Assembly: GCF_016906305.1 (NCBI RefSeq)
Contig: NZ_JADDOL010000003.1
Coordinates: forward strand, 1 to 64,000
From: Alloalcanivorax marinus
GTDB lineage: Bacteria > Pseudomonadota > Gammaproteobacteria > Pseudomonadales > Alcanivoracaceae
Direction: 5' to 3'
Length of the DNA stretch: 64,000 bases
Each line of letters opens with the position of its first letter. The stretch's first letter is position 1. Below are positions 55,704 to 63,822 of this stretch, in pieces. The position numbers and the translations under genes are program-made. The notes beneath the pieces are model-generated. The model was not told where the DNA came from and ran no database searches. It saw only the letters and a program-made list of their open reading frames with translations.

Positions 55704-55721
55704 GTCACGGTTTTATGACAG
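55704..55721 (-). promoter_or_regulatory. Pho-box-like site facing the M14 gene
   Basis: Minus strand: CTGTCAT-AAAA-CCGTGAC. The first half matches the PhoB half-site fully, the spacer is AT-rich as in the consensus, and the second half matches five of seven. It lies 42 bases before the ATG at 55662. Confidence 0.5.
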
Positions 55722-55747
55722 TGCCTCGGACACGGCGGGTGGCCCGG

Positions 55748-55787
55748 CTGTCACCCAACCGAGACCAAACTGTCAGGACCCTGTCAT
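55748..55787 (+). promoter_or_regulatory. Tandem Pho-box-like repeats facing the YiiX-like gene
   Basis: CTGTCAC (55748), CCGAGAC (55759), CTGTCAG (55770) and CTGTCAT (55781) are spaced exactly 11 bases apart, the register of PhoB direct repeats. Three of four match the half-site at six or seven of seven. They end about 48 bases before the preferred GTG start at 55836. Confidence 0.6.
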
Positions 55788-55835
55788 CGCCACCGGCCAG
55801 TCTGCGTGACGAGTCCCGGCTTTTCGGTGGGTAGC

Positions 55836-56522
55836 GTGGTGATCCCTGCTCCGTCCGTTTCGTCCCTGCAAACCGGCGATCTGTTGTTGTTCGCCGGCCG
55901 TGGTCTGGTCAGTGCCACCATCCGGCTGTTCACCCGCAGCCGCTGGAGCCACATCGCCATGATCGTGCGCCTGCCCGGCGATGACCGGCCGTTGGTGCTG
56001 GAGGCCATGGGAACCAGCGAATCCGCCGACCTGCATCTGGGCCGGCCGGTGAACGGGGTGGCGCTGGTGCCGCTGGCCGACAAGCTGCGCGATTATCCCG
56101 GCGAGATCGTGGTGCGCCGCCGCCTCGGGCCACCGCCGTGCCCGCGCCGGCAGCGGCTGGTGGCGCGGCTGGTGCGGCGCCTGCTGCATCGTCCCTATAA
56201 GAATTTTGTCTGGTGCAACGCCCTGGATCTGCTCAGCGGTTATACCCGGCCGCCGGACCGGCGCGGCTGGTTCTGTTCGGAGCTGGTGGCGGAGATGTAC
56301 CGGCGCCTGGGCTGGCTGCCCCGGGACGCCCGGGTGGCCGGTTTCGTGCCCGGTGATTTCGACTCGCCGCGGCTCGCCGGCGAACTGGCGCCGCCGGAAC
56401 TGCTGAAGGCGTGGCGCGGCGCTACAGCCAGCGCCGTACCCGCTGGCGATAGGTCCGCCACTGATCCCCGAAACGCCGCGCATGAAACGCTTCTTCCGCG
56501 GCGATCACGTGAGTTTGCATGA
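55836..56522 (+). CDS. YiiX-like permuted papain/NlpC-P60 superfamily hydrolase
   Basis: The protein (about 228 residues) begins with SLQTGDLLLFAG, then the catalytic histidine in SRWSHIAMIV and cysteine in GWFCSELVAEMY, in the His-before-Cys order of circularly permuted papain-like enzymes such as YiiX. The start is unclear: GTG at 55806, 55836 or 55839. Because the Pho-like repeats end at 55787, transcription should begin near 55806-55810, which favours 55836 with GGTGGG before it. The last 34 codons overlap the convergent methyltransferase gene by 101 bases. Confidence 0.75.
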   Translation: MVIPAPSVSSLQTGDLLLFAGRGLVSATIRLFTRSRWSHIAMIVRLPGDDRPLVLEAMGTSESADLHLGRPVNGVALVPLADKLRDYPGEIVVRRRLGPPPCPRRQRLVARLVRRLLHRPYKNFVWCNALDLLSGYTRPPDRRGWFCSELVAEMYRRLGWLPRDARVAGFVPGDFDSPRLAGELAPPELLKAWRGATASAVPAGDRSATDPRNAAHETLLPRRSREFA

Positions 56523-56895
56523 CCCACAGCACCGCCAGCAGCATCAACAGCATGCCGGGGCTGGCCAGGCTCAGGGCGCAGGCCAGATGCAGCAGCGCGA
56601 ACGACAAATAGATCGGGTTGCGGCTCAGCCGGAACACGCCGCCGGTGACCAGCACCCGGGCGGCGCGGTGCGGCATGACCGTGGTGCGATGGCGGGCCAG
56701 TTGCAGCAGGGCCGTCACCACCAGCAGCGCGCCGGCCACCGCCAGCACCGTGGCCAGGGTCTGGCGGCCGGCGAAGTCCGGCAGCGTCCAGCCCAGGGCC
56801 CGGTCCAGGCCGTGGCCGATCAGCAGGCCACCCAGATGCAGCAGGGGCGGCGGCATGCGCACTTCGGGGTGCGCCGGGTCGGGTTGCTCGGACAT
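56422..56895 (-). CDS. Isoprenylcysteine carboxyl methyltransferase-like membrane protein
   Basis: The 157-residue protein has four hydrophobic segments and the ICMT/PEMT family motifs LVTGGVFRLSRNPIYLSF and EEAFHARRFGDQWRTYRQRVRRW. It is probably an inner-membrane SAM-dependent methyltransferase of lipids or small thiols. The substrate is unknown. Its 3' end overlaps the convergent YiiX-like gene by 101 bases. Confidence 0.85.
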   Translation of the reverse strand: MSEQPDPAHPEVRMPPPLLHLGGLLIGHGLDRALGWTLPDFAGRQTLATVLAVAGALLVVTALLQLARHRTTVMPHRAARVLVTGGVFRLSRNPIYLSFALLHLACALSLASPGMLLMLLAVLWVMQTHVIAAEEAFHARRFGDQWRTYRQRVRRWL

Positions 56896-57147
56896 GGTTG
56901 GCTCTCGGCTTGTCGGTCTCGTTGTCAGGGGTGAAAAGCTGGGTTATGGTAATTCACATCCCGCCCGCGCGGGAGGGATCGCGATCCGAACTGTGCCAGA
57001 CCAGCCACCGCCGGTGAGCCAAAAACACGGCGGCAGGAGCACGCGTCACTCTCGCGACCCGCTGTTTCCGTTCGCGAGAACCCGCCAGGGGACGTTCGCC
57101 CCGGTCGCCCAACCGCACCGTCAGGTGCAGACCAACAGGGGAAACGC

Positions 57148-58605
57148 ATGGAAGAGCGCGCGGCCACTTTGCACTCCGTCTCCGCAGCCAAAGCCCACCC
57201 GTCCAACACCCGCCACGGCCAACCCGACGCCACGCCCAAGACCTACGTTCTCGATACCAATGTGCTGATCCACGATCCCAACTCGCTGCTCAATTTCGAG
57301 GAGCACCGGGTGGCGATTCCGATGACCGTTCTGGAGGAGCTGGACCGTCTGAAAACCGGTAAATCCCACACCGCCTCGGACTGCCGGGCGGCGATCCGCC
57401 AGATCGATCGGGTACTGGGCCAGGCCAGCCCGGCGGAAGTGGAAGCGGGCATCCCCATCAACCGCGGCCGCACCGAGCAGGGCACCCTCACCGTGCTGAT
57501 GCCGCGCGGCGGCAGCGGCGGCGGCGCCCTGCCGGAGCACCTCAACGACAACCGCATTATCAACGACGTGATGGCCATGAAGATGGCCGACCCGGACAGC
57601 CGCTACGTGCTGGTCACCAAGGACATCAACATGCGCCTCAAGGCGCGCGCCTGCGGCATCGACGCGGAGGATTACCAGAACGATCAGCTGGTCTCCGACA
57701 TCAAGCAACTGACCCGGGGCTTCTTCGAGGTGGCGGGCTCGTTCTGGGACAAGGTCACCGAGGTGGAGACCGTGCAGGAAGGGGCGGAGACCCTGCACCG
57801 CCTGTCCCACGGTCTGGTGGTCAGCGACATTCTTGGCGAGGAGGTCTACCCCAACCAGTTCATTCTCGACGAGCAGGGCTTCGTGGGCCGCATCGTCAGC
57901 GTGCGGGGTGGCGTGGTGACCCTGCGTCACCACAAGGCCGAGACGCTGATGGAACAGGAGGCCTGGGGGCTCAAGCCGATGAACGTGCAGCAAGCGGTGG
58001 CGCTGCAGCTGCTGCTGGACCCGGACATCCACCTGGTGACGCTGACCGGCGCCGCCGGCTCCGGCAAGACCATCCTGGCCCTGGCGGCGGCCATCGAAAT
58101 GACCGTGGAGCAGCGCCGCTTCAACAAGATCATCGCCACCCGCTCCACGCCGCCCCTGGCCGAGGAGCACGGCTTCCTGCCCGGCACCGAGGAGGAGAAG
58201 ATGGACCCCTGGCTGGGCGCCATCAACGACAACATCGAGGCGCTGCACCTCAACGACGAGAACCCCCAGGGCAGCATTCAGTACGTCAAGGAACGGGCCA
58301 ATATCCAGTTCAAGGCGCTCAACTACATCCGGGGTCGCAGCTTTCAGAAATCCCTGATCCTGATCGACGAAAGCCAGAACCTGACGCCCCACCAGATGAA
58401 GGCGATCATCACCCGGGCCGGGGAGGGCTCCAAGGTGGTGTGCCTGGGCAACCTGGCGCAGATCGACACCCCCTACCTGTCACCGATCAGCTCCGGGCTC
58501 ACCTACATGACCGAACGCTTCAAGGGTTTCGAGCACGGCGGCTCGGTGCAGTTGATGGGCGTGCCCAGGTCGTTGCTGGCGGAGTACGCGGAGACGTGGT
58601 TGTAG
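57148..58605 (+). CDS. PIN domain-PhoH ATPase fusion (PhoH2/YlaK type)
   Basis: The 485-residue protein has an N-terminal PIN ribonuclease domain (TYVLDTNVLIHDPNSLL, with MTVLEELDRLK) and a C-terminal PhoH ATPase: Walker A in TGAAGSGKTILALAAA, Walker B in QKSLILIDESQN. Related PhoH2 proteins unwind and cleave RNA. It is a second phoH-family gene, distinct from ybeZ. AGGGGAAA lies before the ATG. The 252 bases upstream (56896-57147) hold no gene; a small GC-rich hairpin lies near 56962. Confidence 0.92.
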   Translation: MEERAATLHSVSAAKAHPSNTRHGQPDATPKTYVLDTNVLIHDPNSLLNFEEHRVAIPMTVLEELDRLKTGKSHTASDCRAAIRQIDRVLGQASPAEVEAGIPINRGRTEQGTLTVLMPRGGSGGGALPEHLNDNRIINDVMAMKMADPDSRYVLVTKDINMRLKARACGIDAEDYQNDQLVSDIKQLTRGFFEVAGSFWDKVTEVETVQEGAETLHRLSHGLVVSDILGEEVYPNQFILDEQGFVGRIVSVRGGVVTLRHHKAETLMEQEAWGLKPMNVQQAVALQLLLDPDIHLVTLTGAAGSGKTILALAAAIEMTVEQRRFNKIIATRSTPPLAEEHGFLPGTEEEKMDPWLGAINDNIEALHLNDENPQGSIQYVKERANIQFKALNYIRGRSFQKSLILIDESQNLTPHQMKAIITRAGEGSKVVCLGNLAQIDTPYLSPISSGLTYMTERFKGFEHGGSVQLMGVPRSLLAEYAETWL

Positions 58606-58621
58606 CGTTCCATACACACCG

Positions 58622-58649
58622 GTAGGAGCGGTCGTCCGACCGCTCCTAC
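58622..58649. terminator. Palindrome between convergent genes, REP-like core
   Basis: GTAGGAGCGGTCG and its complement CGACCGCTCCTAC flank two bases in a perfect 13-base stem. It lies between the PhoH2 stop and the next convergent stop and would terminate both. Its outer arm shares GTAGGAGCGG with the palindrome at 47873-47932. No T-run follows. Confidence 0.6.
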
Positions 58650-58656
58650 ATGGGGG

Positions 58657-59667
58657 CTATCCCCCGAGAGCCTCCTCCAAAACCCCCCGACACGCCTCGC
58701 TGTCGTAGAAATCCCCCAGCGCGTTCTCGATCCAGGGCGTGAGGACGCCCTGTTCGTCGAGCACCCGGGCGCCGCTGGCCAGGGCCGGGGCGAGCACCTT
58801 GCTGCGTTGTTTCGGGGTGGTGCCCATGGCCTTGAGCAGGCCGGGCAGGTCGTGGTCGAGCAGCGCCTGCACCGCGGCCAGCACGCCGGCGTTCACCAGG
58901 GCGCGGCTGTATTCCAGGCGCGCCGCCTCGTCGGCGATCACCACCGCGTGCGGCACGGTCTGCGCCACCAGATCGTCCGGCGCCTGACGGAGGGCGTCGG
59001 CGGGGCGCAGCGGCGCCAGCCGGCGGTAGCCGTCCCGGGCCAGTTCGGCGATGCGGCGGTCGGTGAGCTGGGCGTTGAGCCACTGCTCGCCGGTGCGCAG
59101 GGTGGCGCGGATATTGTGGCGCAGGTAATCCCGGATCGGTTCTTCCAGCCCGCCCATGGCGCGGCCCACGCTCTTGCGGCCCAGCTTCATCATGCTGCTG
59201 ACGCCGGGCAGTTTGGCCAGGGCGTTTTCCTCGAGCAGAAAATTCTTGATGCCGGTGTAGAGCATCTCGCTGACCATGTCGCTGACCAGCGGATGGTTGA
59301 GGCAGGCGTGGATGGCTTTCTCGCGCAGGGGCTTGAGGCGCAGGGCCTGGGCCAGGATCGCCTCGAAATGGTGTTCCTCAAGCAGTTCGCCCACGGTGGC
59401 CGGCTCGTCCAGGGCGCGCCGGCGCACCGCCTCGGCCACCTGCAGGATCACCGGTTCCAGGCCCCGGGTGGTGTGCACCTGGGCGAGCCAGTCGTCGACC
59501 ACGGTGGCCAGGACGTCGGCGTCCACCAGGGCGCCCACCGGCGTCTTGCCCAGCGCTTTGACGCCGTCGTCCAGTTGCGTTTGCCAGTAGGTTTTTTGCT
59601 GCAAGCGCTCACGGGCGTGAGCGACGTGGGCCGCGCGCAGGGCGGCGGCCAGGTCGGCTGCGTTCAT
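58657..59667 (-). CDS. Hypothetical alpha-helical protein
   Basis: The 336-residue protein starts at the ATG at 59667 (MNAADLAAALRAAHVAHAR) with GAGGAAG upstream. It is predicted mostly helical, with no signal peptide or membrane segment, and has a glycine-poor composition. I do not recognise a family. The longer frame to 60033 runs through the rhodanese gene on the same strand and is rejected. It follows that gene by 94 bases and may be co-transcribed. Confidence 0.75.
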   Translation of the reverse strand: MNAADLAAALRAAHVAHARERLQQKTYWQTQLDDGVKALGKTPVGALVDADVLATVVDDWLAQVHTTRGLEPVILQVAEAVRRRALDEPATVGELLEEHHFEAILAQALRLKPLREKAIHACLNHPLVSDMVSEMLYTGIKNFLLEENALAKLPGVSSMMKLGRKSVGRAMGGLEEPIRDYLRHNIRATLRTGEQWLNAQLTDRRIAELARDGYRRLAPLRPADALRQAPDDLVAQTVPHAVVIADEAARLEYSRALVNAGVLAAVQALLDHDLPGLLKAMGTTPKQRSKVLAPALASGARVLDEQGVLTPWIENALGDFYDSEACRGVLEEALGG

Positions 59668-59761
59668 CCGCTTCCTCGTTATTCTGAACGGGTGGGCGTC
59701 ATCATGGCCAAAAGCGGCGCCGGCCGCGCCACTGTCGCGACGGCGCCTGCGGGCGCTGGCG

Positions 59762-60097
59762 CTAACCGGCCGGGTGGTCGTCGCCGGTTTCCACCTGATC
59801 GGGGTAGGCCCGCCGCCAGTACTCGAAACCGCCGTCCAGGCTGACCACGGATTGAAAACCCTGCTCGCTGAGGAAGTCGCTGGCCGACTGGCTGGAATGG
59901 CCGTGGTAGCAGTACACCACCAGCGGGTGGGCGCGGTCGGTGGCGGCCAGGAACGCCTCCAGGCCGGCCTGGCTGAGGGGCAGGGCGCCGGGGATGCGCG
60001 CCTGCCGGTGGCTCTCCGGGTCGCGCACGTCAATAAAGAGAGCGCCGCCGTCGCGCAGGATTTCGCGGCCCTGTTCCGGGCCGATGCATTCCGCCAT
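59762..60097 (-). CDS. glpE: GlpE-type thiosulfate sulfurtransferase (rhodanese)
   Basis: The 111-residue single-domain rhodanese has the active-site loop CYHGHSS with the persulfide-forming cysteine near residue 63, and DVRDPESHRQARIPGALPL at the start, both as in GlpE. It transfers sulfane sulfur to cyanide or thiols such as thioredoxin. It lies 11 bases after rhlB on the same strand. Confidence 0.9.
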   Translation of the reverse strand: MAECIGPEQGREILRDGGALFIDVRDPESHRQARIPGALPLSQAGLEAFLAATDRAHPLVVYCYHGHSSQSASDFLSEQGFQSVVSLDGGFEYWRRAYPDQVETGDDHPAG

Positions 60098-60108
60098 GGG
60101 AAGCTCCT

Positions 60109-61332
60109 TTACCGGTCGGCGACCAGGGCCGCGTCCGGGTGTTCGCAGTTGAGTTTCCGGCCGATCGCTTGTTCCAGCTGCGGCAACAGGAAGGCGTCGT
60201 CCTCGCAGGCGAAGCTGATCGACACGCCGCTGGCGCCGGCCCGGCCGGTACGGCCGATGCGGTGCACGTAATCCTCCGGGTCTTCCGGCAGGTTGTAGTT
60301 GATCACGTGGGAGACCCCTTCGATATGGATGCCCCGGCCGGCCACGTCGGTGGCGATCAGCACCTGCAGGTCGCCGGCCCGGAAGCGCTCCAGGGTCTTG
60401 AGCCGCTGGTTCTGGGGCACATCGCCGGAGATCAGCGACACCTTCAGGCCCTTCTTGTGCAGCCGGTCGTTCAGGCGGCGGGTGATGTCGCGGCGGTTGG
60501 CGAACACGATCACCTTGTCCATGTTCTCGCGGGTGATCAGGTTATAGAGCAGGTTGAATTTATCGTCGGTGGCGGTGATGTAGACCTTCTGGTCCACCGT
60601 CTCCGTGGTCACCTGGGTGGGCTCGATCTCGACCACGGCGGCGTCCTCGGTCCAGCGTTGCGACAGGGCCATGACGTCATCGTTGAAGGTGGCGGAGAAC
60701 AGCTGGGTTTGCCGGTAGCGGTTCGGCGGGGTCATGCGCACGATGCGTTTCACGTCGGGGATGAAGCCCATGTCCAGCATCCGGTCCGCTTCATCCAGCA
60801 CCAGGGATTCCACCCGGTCCAGCCACAGGTCGCGGCGCTTGGCGAAATCCAGCAGCCGGCCCGGGGTGGCCACCAGAATGTCGATCAGCCGGGTCTGCAG
60901 CCGTTCCTGCTGACGGTTGAAATTCATGCCGCCGACCACGCTCATCACCTGCAGGTCGGTGTGCGCCGACAGCTGTTTGGCGTCCTTCTCGATCTGCATG
61001 GTCAGCTCCCGGGTGGGCGCCACGATCAGGGCGCGGGGTTCGCCGGCGAAGCGCTTCACCGTGATCGGGTGGCGCAGCAGGTCGTTGATCATGGTGATCA
61101 GGAAGGCGGCGGTCTTGCCGGTGCCGGTCTGGGCGCGGCCGATGGCGTCGGCGCCGGCCAGGGTGTGCGCCAGGACGCTGGCCTGAATCGGCGTGCAATA
61201 TTGAAAGCCCGCGTCGGCGATGCCGCGCATCAGCGCCGGTTCCAGATCGAAGTCGTGGAAACGGGTCTCCCCTTCTTTTTCCGGCACCTGGAATTGCTCC
61301 AGGGTCCAGTCTTGCGTGGTCTCGTTTTGCAT
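60109..61332 (-). CDS. rhlB: DEAD-box RNA helicase RhlB
   Basis: The 407-residue helicase shows the Q motif ([12 protein letters not shown]), Walker A ([11 protein letters not shown]), [28 protein letters not shown] in [16 protein letters not shown]-like SATFND, and [29 protein letters not shown] at the start closely resembles pseudomonad RhlB, the RNA degradosome helicase. It overlaps nothing and is 96 bases downstream of the DUF938 gene. Confidence 0.92.
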   Translation of the reverse strand: MQNETTQDWTLEQFQVPEKEGETRFHDFDLEPALMRGIADAGFQYCTPIQASVLAHTLAGADAIGRAQTGTGKTAAFLITMINDLLRHPITVKRFAGEPRALIVAPTRELTMQIEKDAKQLSAHTDLQVMSVVGGMNFNRQQERLQTRLIDILVATPGRLLDFAKRRDLWLDRVESLVLDEADRMLDMGFIPDVKRIVRMTPPNRYRQTQLFSATFNDDVMALSQRWTEDAAVVEIEPTQVTTETVDQKVYITATDDKFNLLYNLITRENMDKVIVFANRRDITRRLNDRLHKKGLKVSLISGDVPQNQRLKTLERFRAGDLQVLIATDVAGRGIHIEGVSHVINYNLPEDPEDYVHRIGRTGRAGASGVSISFACEDDAFLLPQLEQAIGRKLNCEHPDAALVADR

Positions 61333-61428
61333 CGAATCGCTCGGTCAGGAAAGCCGGGAACGGCGGTCTGGCGGCTCCACCGGCCGGCCGGCGGCGTCGT
61401 CAGACCGCACAGTGTATAAAAAGCGGGC

Positions 61429-62016
61429 TTATCCGAATACCAAAACCCGGTTATTGGCGGGCATGGCGTGGTCGCCGAGCAGGGCGCGACCGTGGTCGGC
61501 GAAGCGCGCCACCACCCATTCCTGGTCGCGCAGCCCCATGGCCGGGTCCCGGGCGCGCAGGCTCTCGTCGAAGCGGCGGTTACTGTCGGTGGTGGGCTGG
61601 CCGCCGTAGCGGAACGGGCCATAGACGGCGAAGCGTCCGCCCGAGGTAAGCCGACGGCAGGCCTGGTCGATGCAGTGCATCACCTGGTCGCGGCTCATGA
61701 TGTGGAAGGTGTTGACCGTGAGCACGTAATCGAAGGGGCCGTCCGGCCAGGCGGCGTCGTCCTGGACGCTCAGGCCCACCGCCGGGCCCAGGTTGGCGGC
61801 GGGTTCGGCGGCCAGCCGGGGCAGCAGGGCGTCCAGGTAGTCCGGCTGTTCCGACGGCGTCCAGTGGATATGGGGAAAGCGGGGCGCCAGCCAGACCGCG
61901 TGCTGGCCGGTGCCGGCGCCGATCTCCAGCAACGTTCCCGGGGCGGTGAGGTACTGACTGAGGACCTCGAAGAGGGGGCCCTTGTTGTTCTCGGCCGCCT
62001 GGGAAAACGGGAGCAT
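61429..62016 (-). CDS. DUF938 SAM-dependent methyltransferase-like protein
   Basis: The 195-residue protein fits DUF938: FSQAAENNKGPLFEVLSQYL at the start, motif I in LLEIGAGTGQHAVWLAPRF, and NTFHIMSRDQV after it. GPFRYGGQPTTDSNRRFDESLRARDP is a family marker. The substrate is unknown. It follows the SDR gene by 36 bases. Confidence 0.88.
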   Translation of the reverse strand: MLPFSQAAENNKGPLFEVLSQYLTAPGTLLEIGAGTGQHAVWLAPRFPHIHWTPSEQPDYLDALLPRLAAEPAANLGPAVGLSVQDDAAWPDGPFDYVLTVNTFHIMSRDQVMHCIDQACRRLTSGGRFAVYGPFRYGGQPTTDSNRRFDESLRARDPAMGLRDQEWVVARFADHGRALLGDHAMPANNRVLVFG

Positions 62017-62052
62017 GGTGGATCCTTATTTCGCGGTATGGCTCATTTCGCG

Positions 62053-62889
62053 CTAGGACTTCCGCGCCATCTTCTGGCCGGCCACCATGATGCGCTGGTA
62101 GGCCGTGGGCATCAGCCGCTGCATGCTGTCGATGGCGCGCGCGTCGGAGCCGATCAGCACGCGCCGCTTGTTGCCGCGCACGCCCTTGAGAATGGTGCGC
62201 GCCGCCTCTTCCGGCGTGGTGCGGAACATTTTCTCGAAGTCCCGGCGGGCCTTTTCCGGATCGCCGGTGATGCGCTCCATGCCGTCCGCCATGCGCGCGT
62301 TGCGGGCGATGTTGGTTTTGATCCCGCCCGGATGCACGCTGGTGCAGGACACCCGGCCGCCTTCGATTTCCAGTTCCTGGCGCAGGGATTCGGTGAAACC
62401 GCGCACCGCGAATTTGGCGGCGTTGTAGGCGGACTGGGTGGGCACGCCGATCAGGCCGAACACGCTGGAGACGTTCACGATATGCCCTTCGCCAGCGCGC
62501 TTCAAATGGGGCAGGAACGCCTTGGTGCCGTACACCACGCCCCAGAAGTTAATGCCCATGAGCCATTCGAAGTCGTCGTAGCTCATGTCTTCCACGGTGG
62601 CGCCCAGGGCCACGCCGGCGTTGTTGATCACCAGGTGCACGGCGCCGAAATGCCCGGCCACCCGGTCGGCGAAGCCGTACACCGCGTCCCGGTCGGACAC
62701 GTCGAAGACCTCGGTGATCAGGCGGTCCTCGCCGAGGCCCAGTTCCCGGGCGGTGTCCCGCAGGCCGGTTTCATTGATGTCGGAAAGCGCCAGACGGGCG
62801 CCCGCCTCGGCCAGTTGATGAGCCAGGGCGCGGCCGATGCCGGAGCCGGCGCCGGTGACCACGGCGACCTTATCGTTGAACTGTTTCAT
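62053..62889 (-). CDS. Short-chain dehydrogenase/reductase
   Basis: The 278-residue protein has the Rossmann motif TGAGSGIGRAL, NNAG in LVINNAGVALG, the catalytic serine in VNVSSVFG, and YxxxK in YNAAKFAV. Classical SDRs use NAD(P)H; the substrate is not predicted. I start at the ATG at 62889 (MKQFNDKVAVVTG), with GGACGAAG upstream; the frame to 62955 reads through a palindrome and is rejected. It shares a strand with the acyltransferase upstream. Confidence 0.88.
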   Translation of the reverse strand: MKQFNDKVAVVTGAGSGIGRALAHQLAEAGARLALSDINETGLRDTARELGLGEDRLITEVFDVSDRDAVYGFADRVAGHFGAVHLVINNAGVALGATVEDMSYDDFEWLMGINFWGVVYGTKAFLPHLKRAGEGHIVNVSSVFGLIGVPTQSAYNAAKFAVRGFTESLRQELEIEGGRVSCTSVHPGGIKTNIARNARMADGMERITGDPEKARRDFEKMFRTTPEEAARTILKGVRGNKRRVLIGSDARAIDSMQRLMPTAYQRIMVAGQKMARKS

Positions 62890-62910
62890 TGCGACTTCGT
62901 CCGTTGCGAT

Positions 62911-62944
62911 GGAATGGCCGGAGTGTATCGATTCCGGCCATTCC
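62911..62944. promoter_or_regulatory. 12-bp palindrome upstream of the SDR gene
   Basis: GGAATGGCCGGA (62911-62922) and TCCGGCCATTCC (62933-62944) are perfect complements with a 10-base AT-richer centre. It lies 21 bases before the SDR start and 50 after the acyltransferase stop, so it could be an operator or an intergenic terminator. The wide spacer and absence of a T-run favour an operator. Confidence 0.4.
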
Positions 62945-62994
62945 AAACGGGCCAATCACCCTGTGGGCGCTGACCCTGCCGCCGTGGCGCGATG

Positions 62995-63735
62995 TCAGGT
63001 CGGCTCCAGGCAGCCTTCGGCGGCGACCCCGGCGATGGCCGACCGGCAGCGCGCCAGCGCGGCCTCCAGCGCCGCCTCGTCGTTGCCGTCCACGACCACC
63101 GGCGCGTGCACGGTGAGCGTCGCGCCGCCGGGGTGCATGCGCAGGCTGTCCGGCGGCAGGATCTCGCGGGTGCCGGTGAGGGTCACCGGCAGCAGCGGCA
63201 GATCCAGGTCCCGGGCCATGCGGAAGGCGCCTTTCTTGAAGGGGCGCAGCGTGCCGTCGCGGCTGCGGGTGCCTTCCGGGAAGAACAGAATGCTGGTGCC
63301 GCCCACCAGGCGGGCCTTGGCCGTCTCCAGGCTGGCGATGGCGGCTTGGGCGTCGCCGCGGTCGATAAAGATGTGGCCGAGCAGGGCGCAGCAGGGGCCG
63401 ATCACCGGCACCTTGCGCAACTCGTGCTTCATCACCCAGCGGAAATCCTTGTCCAGGTGCCCGTAGAGTACCCAGATGTCGTACTGGCTGAGGTGGTTGG
63501 CGACGATCACGTAGCTCTGTTCCGGGTCCAGGTGCTCCAGGCCATGGAGGCGGACCTGCACGCCGCTGAGCATCAGGCCCAGGCGCGACCAGGGCACGGC
63601 GGTGAGGCGGCCGGCGCGGCGCGGGCCCAGGAACGGCACCAGCAGGAAACACAGCAGCCCGAACAGCACGGTGGCGGCCAGCATCAGAGGCGCGAAGATA
63701 AACCAGGAGTACACGAAGAAGAGCGCGTTGATCAT
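62995..63735 (-). CDS. Lysophospholipid acyltransferase (PlsC type)
   Basis: The 246-residue membrane enzyme acylates lysophosphatidate or a similar acceptor. It has an N-terminal membrane helix, the catalytic NHLSQYD (NHx4D), FPEGTRSRDGTLRPFKKGAF as block III and VPVIGPCCALLGHIFIDRGDAQ between. The ATG at 63735 (MINALFFVYSWF) starts at the membrane segment; the frame to 63780 is less likely. It could be plsC itself or a paralogue. Confidence 0.85.
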   Translation of the reverse strand: MINALFFVYSWFIFAPLMLAATVLFGLLCFLLVPFLGPRRAGRLTAVPWSRLGLMLSGVQVRLHGLEHLDPEQSYVIVANHLSQYDIWVLYGHLDKDFRWVMKHELRKVPVIGPCCALLGHIFIDRGDAQAAIASLETAKARLVGGTSILFFPEGTRSRDGTLRPFKKGAFRMARDLDLPLLPVTLTGTREILPPDSLRMHPGGATLTVHAPVVVDGNDEAALEAALARCRSAIAGVAAEGCLEPT

Positions 63736-63822
63736 GCCTGTCGACTCCGTCCGGGCGGCGAAAAAAGGAGCGGGGCTCAATAATAGCGGAAGCGTCGCGG
63801 CGCTGTCCGAAAAGGACAGGCG

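Noticed and set aside
57148-58605. phoH2 as part of the Pho regulon
   Set aside because: The name alone suggests it. I see no CTGTCA repeats in 56896-57147; the Pho-like sites are more than 1.3 kb away and face other genes.
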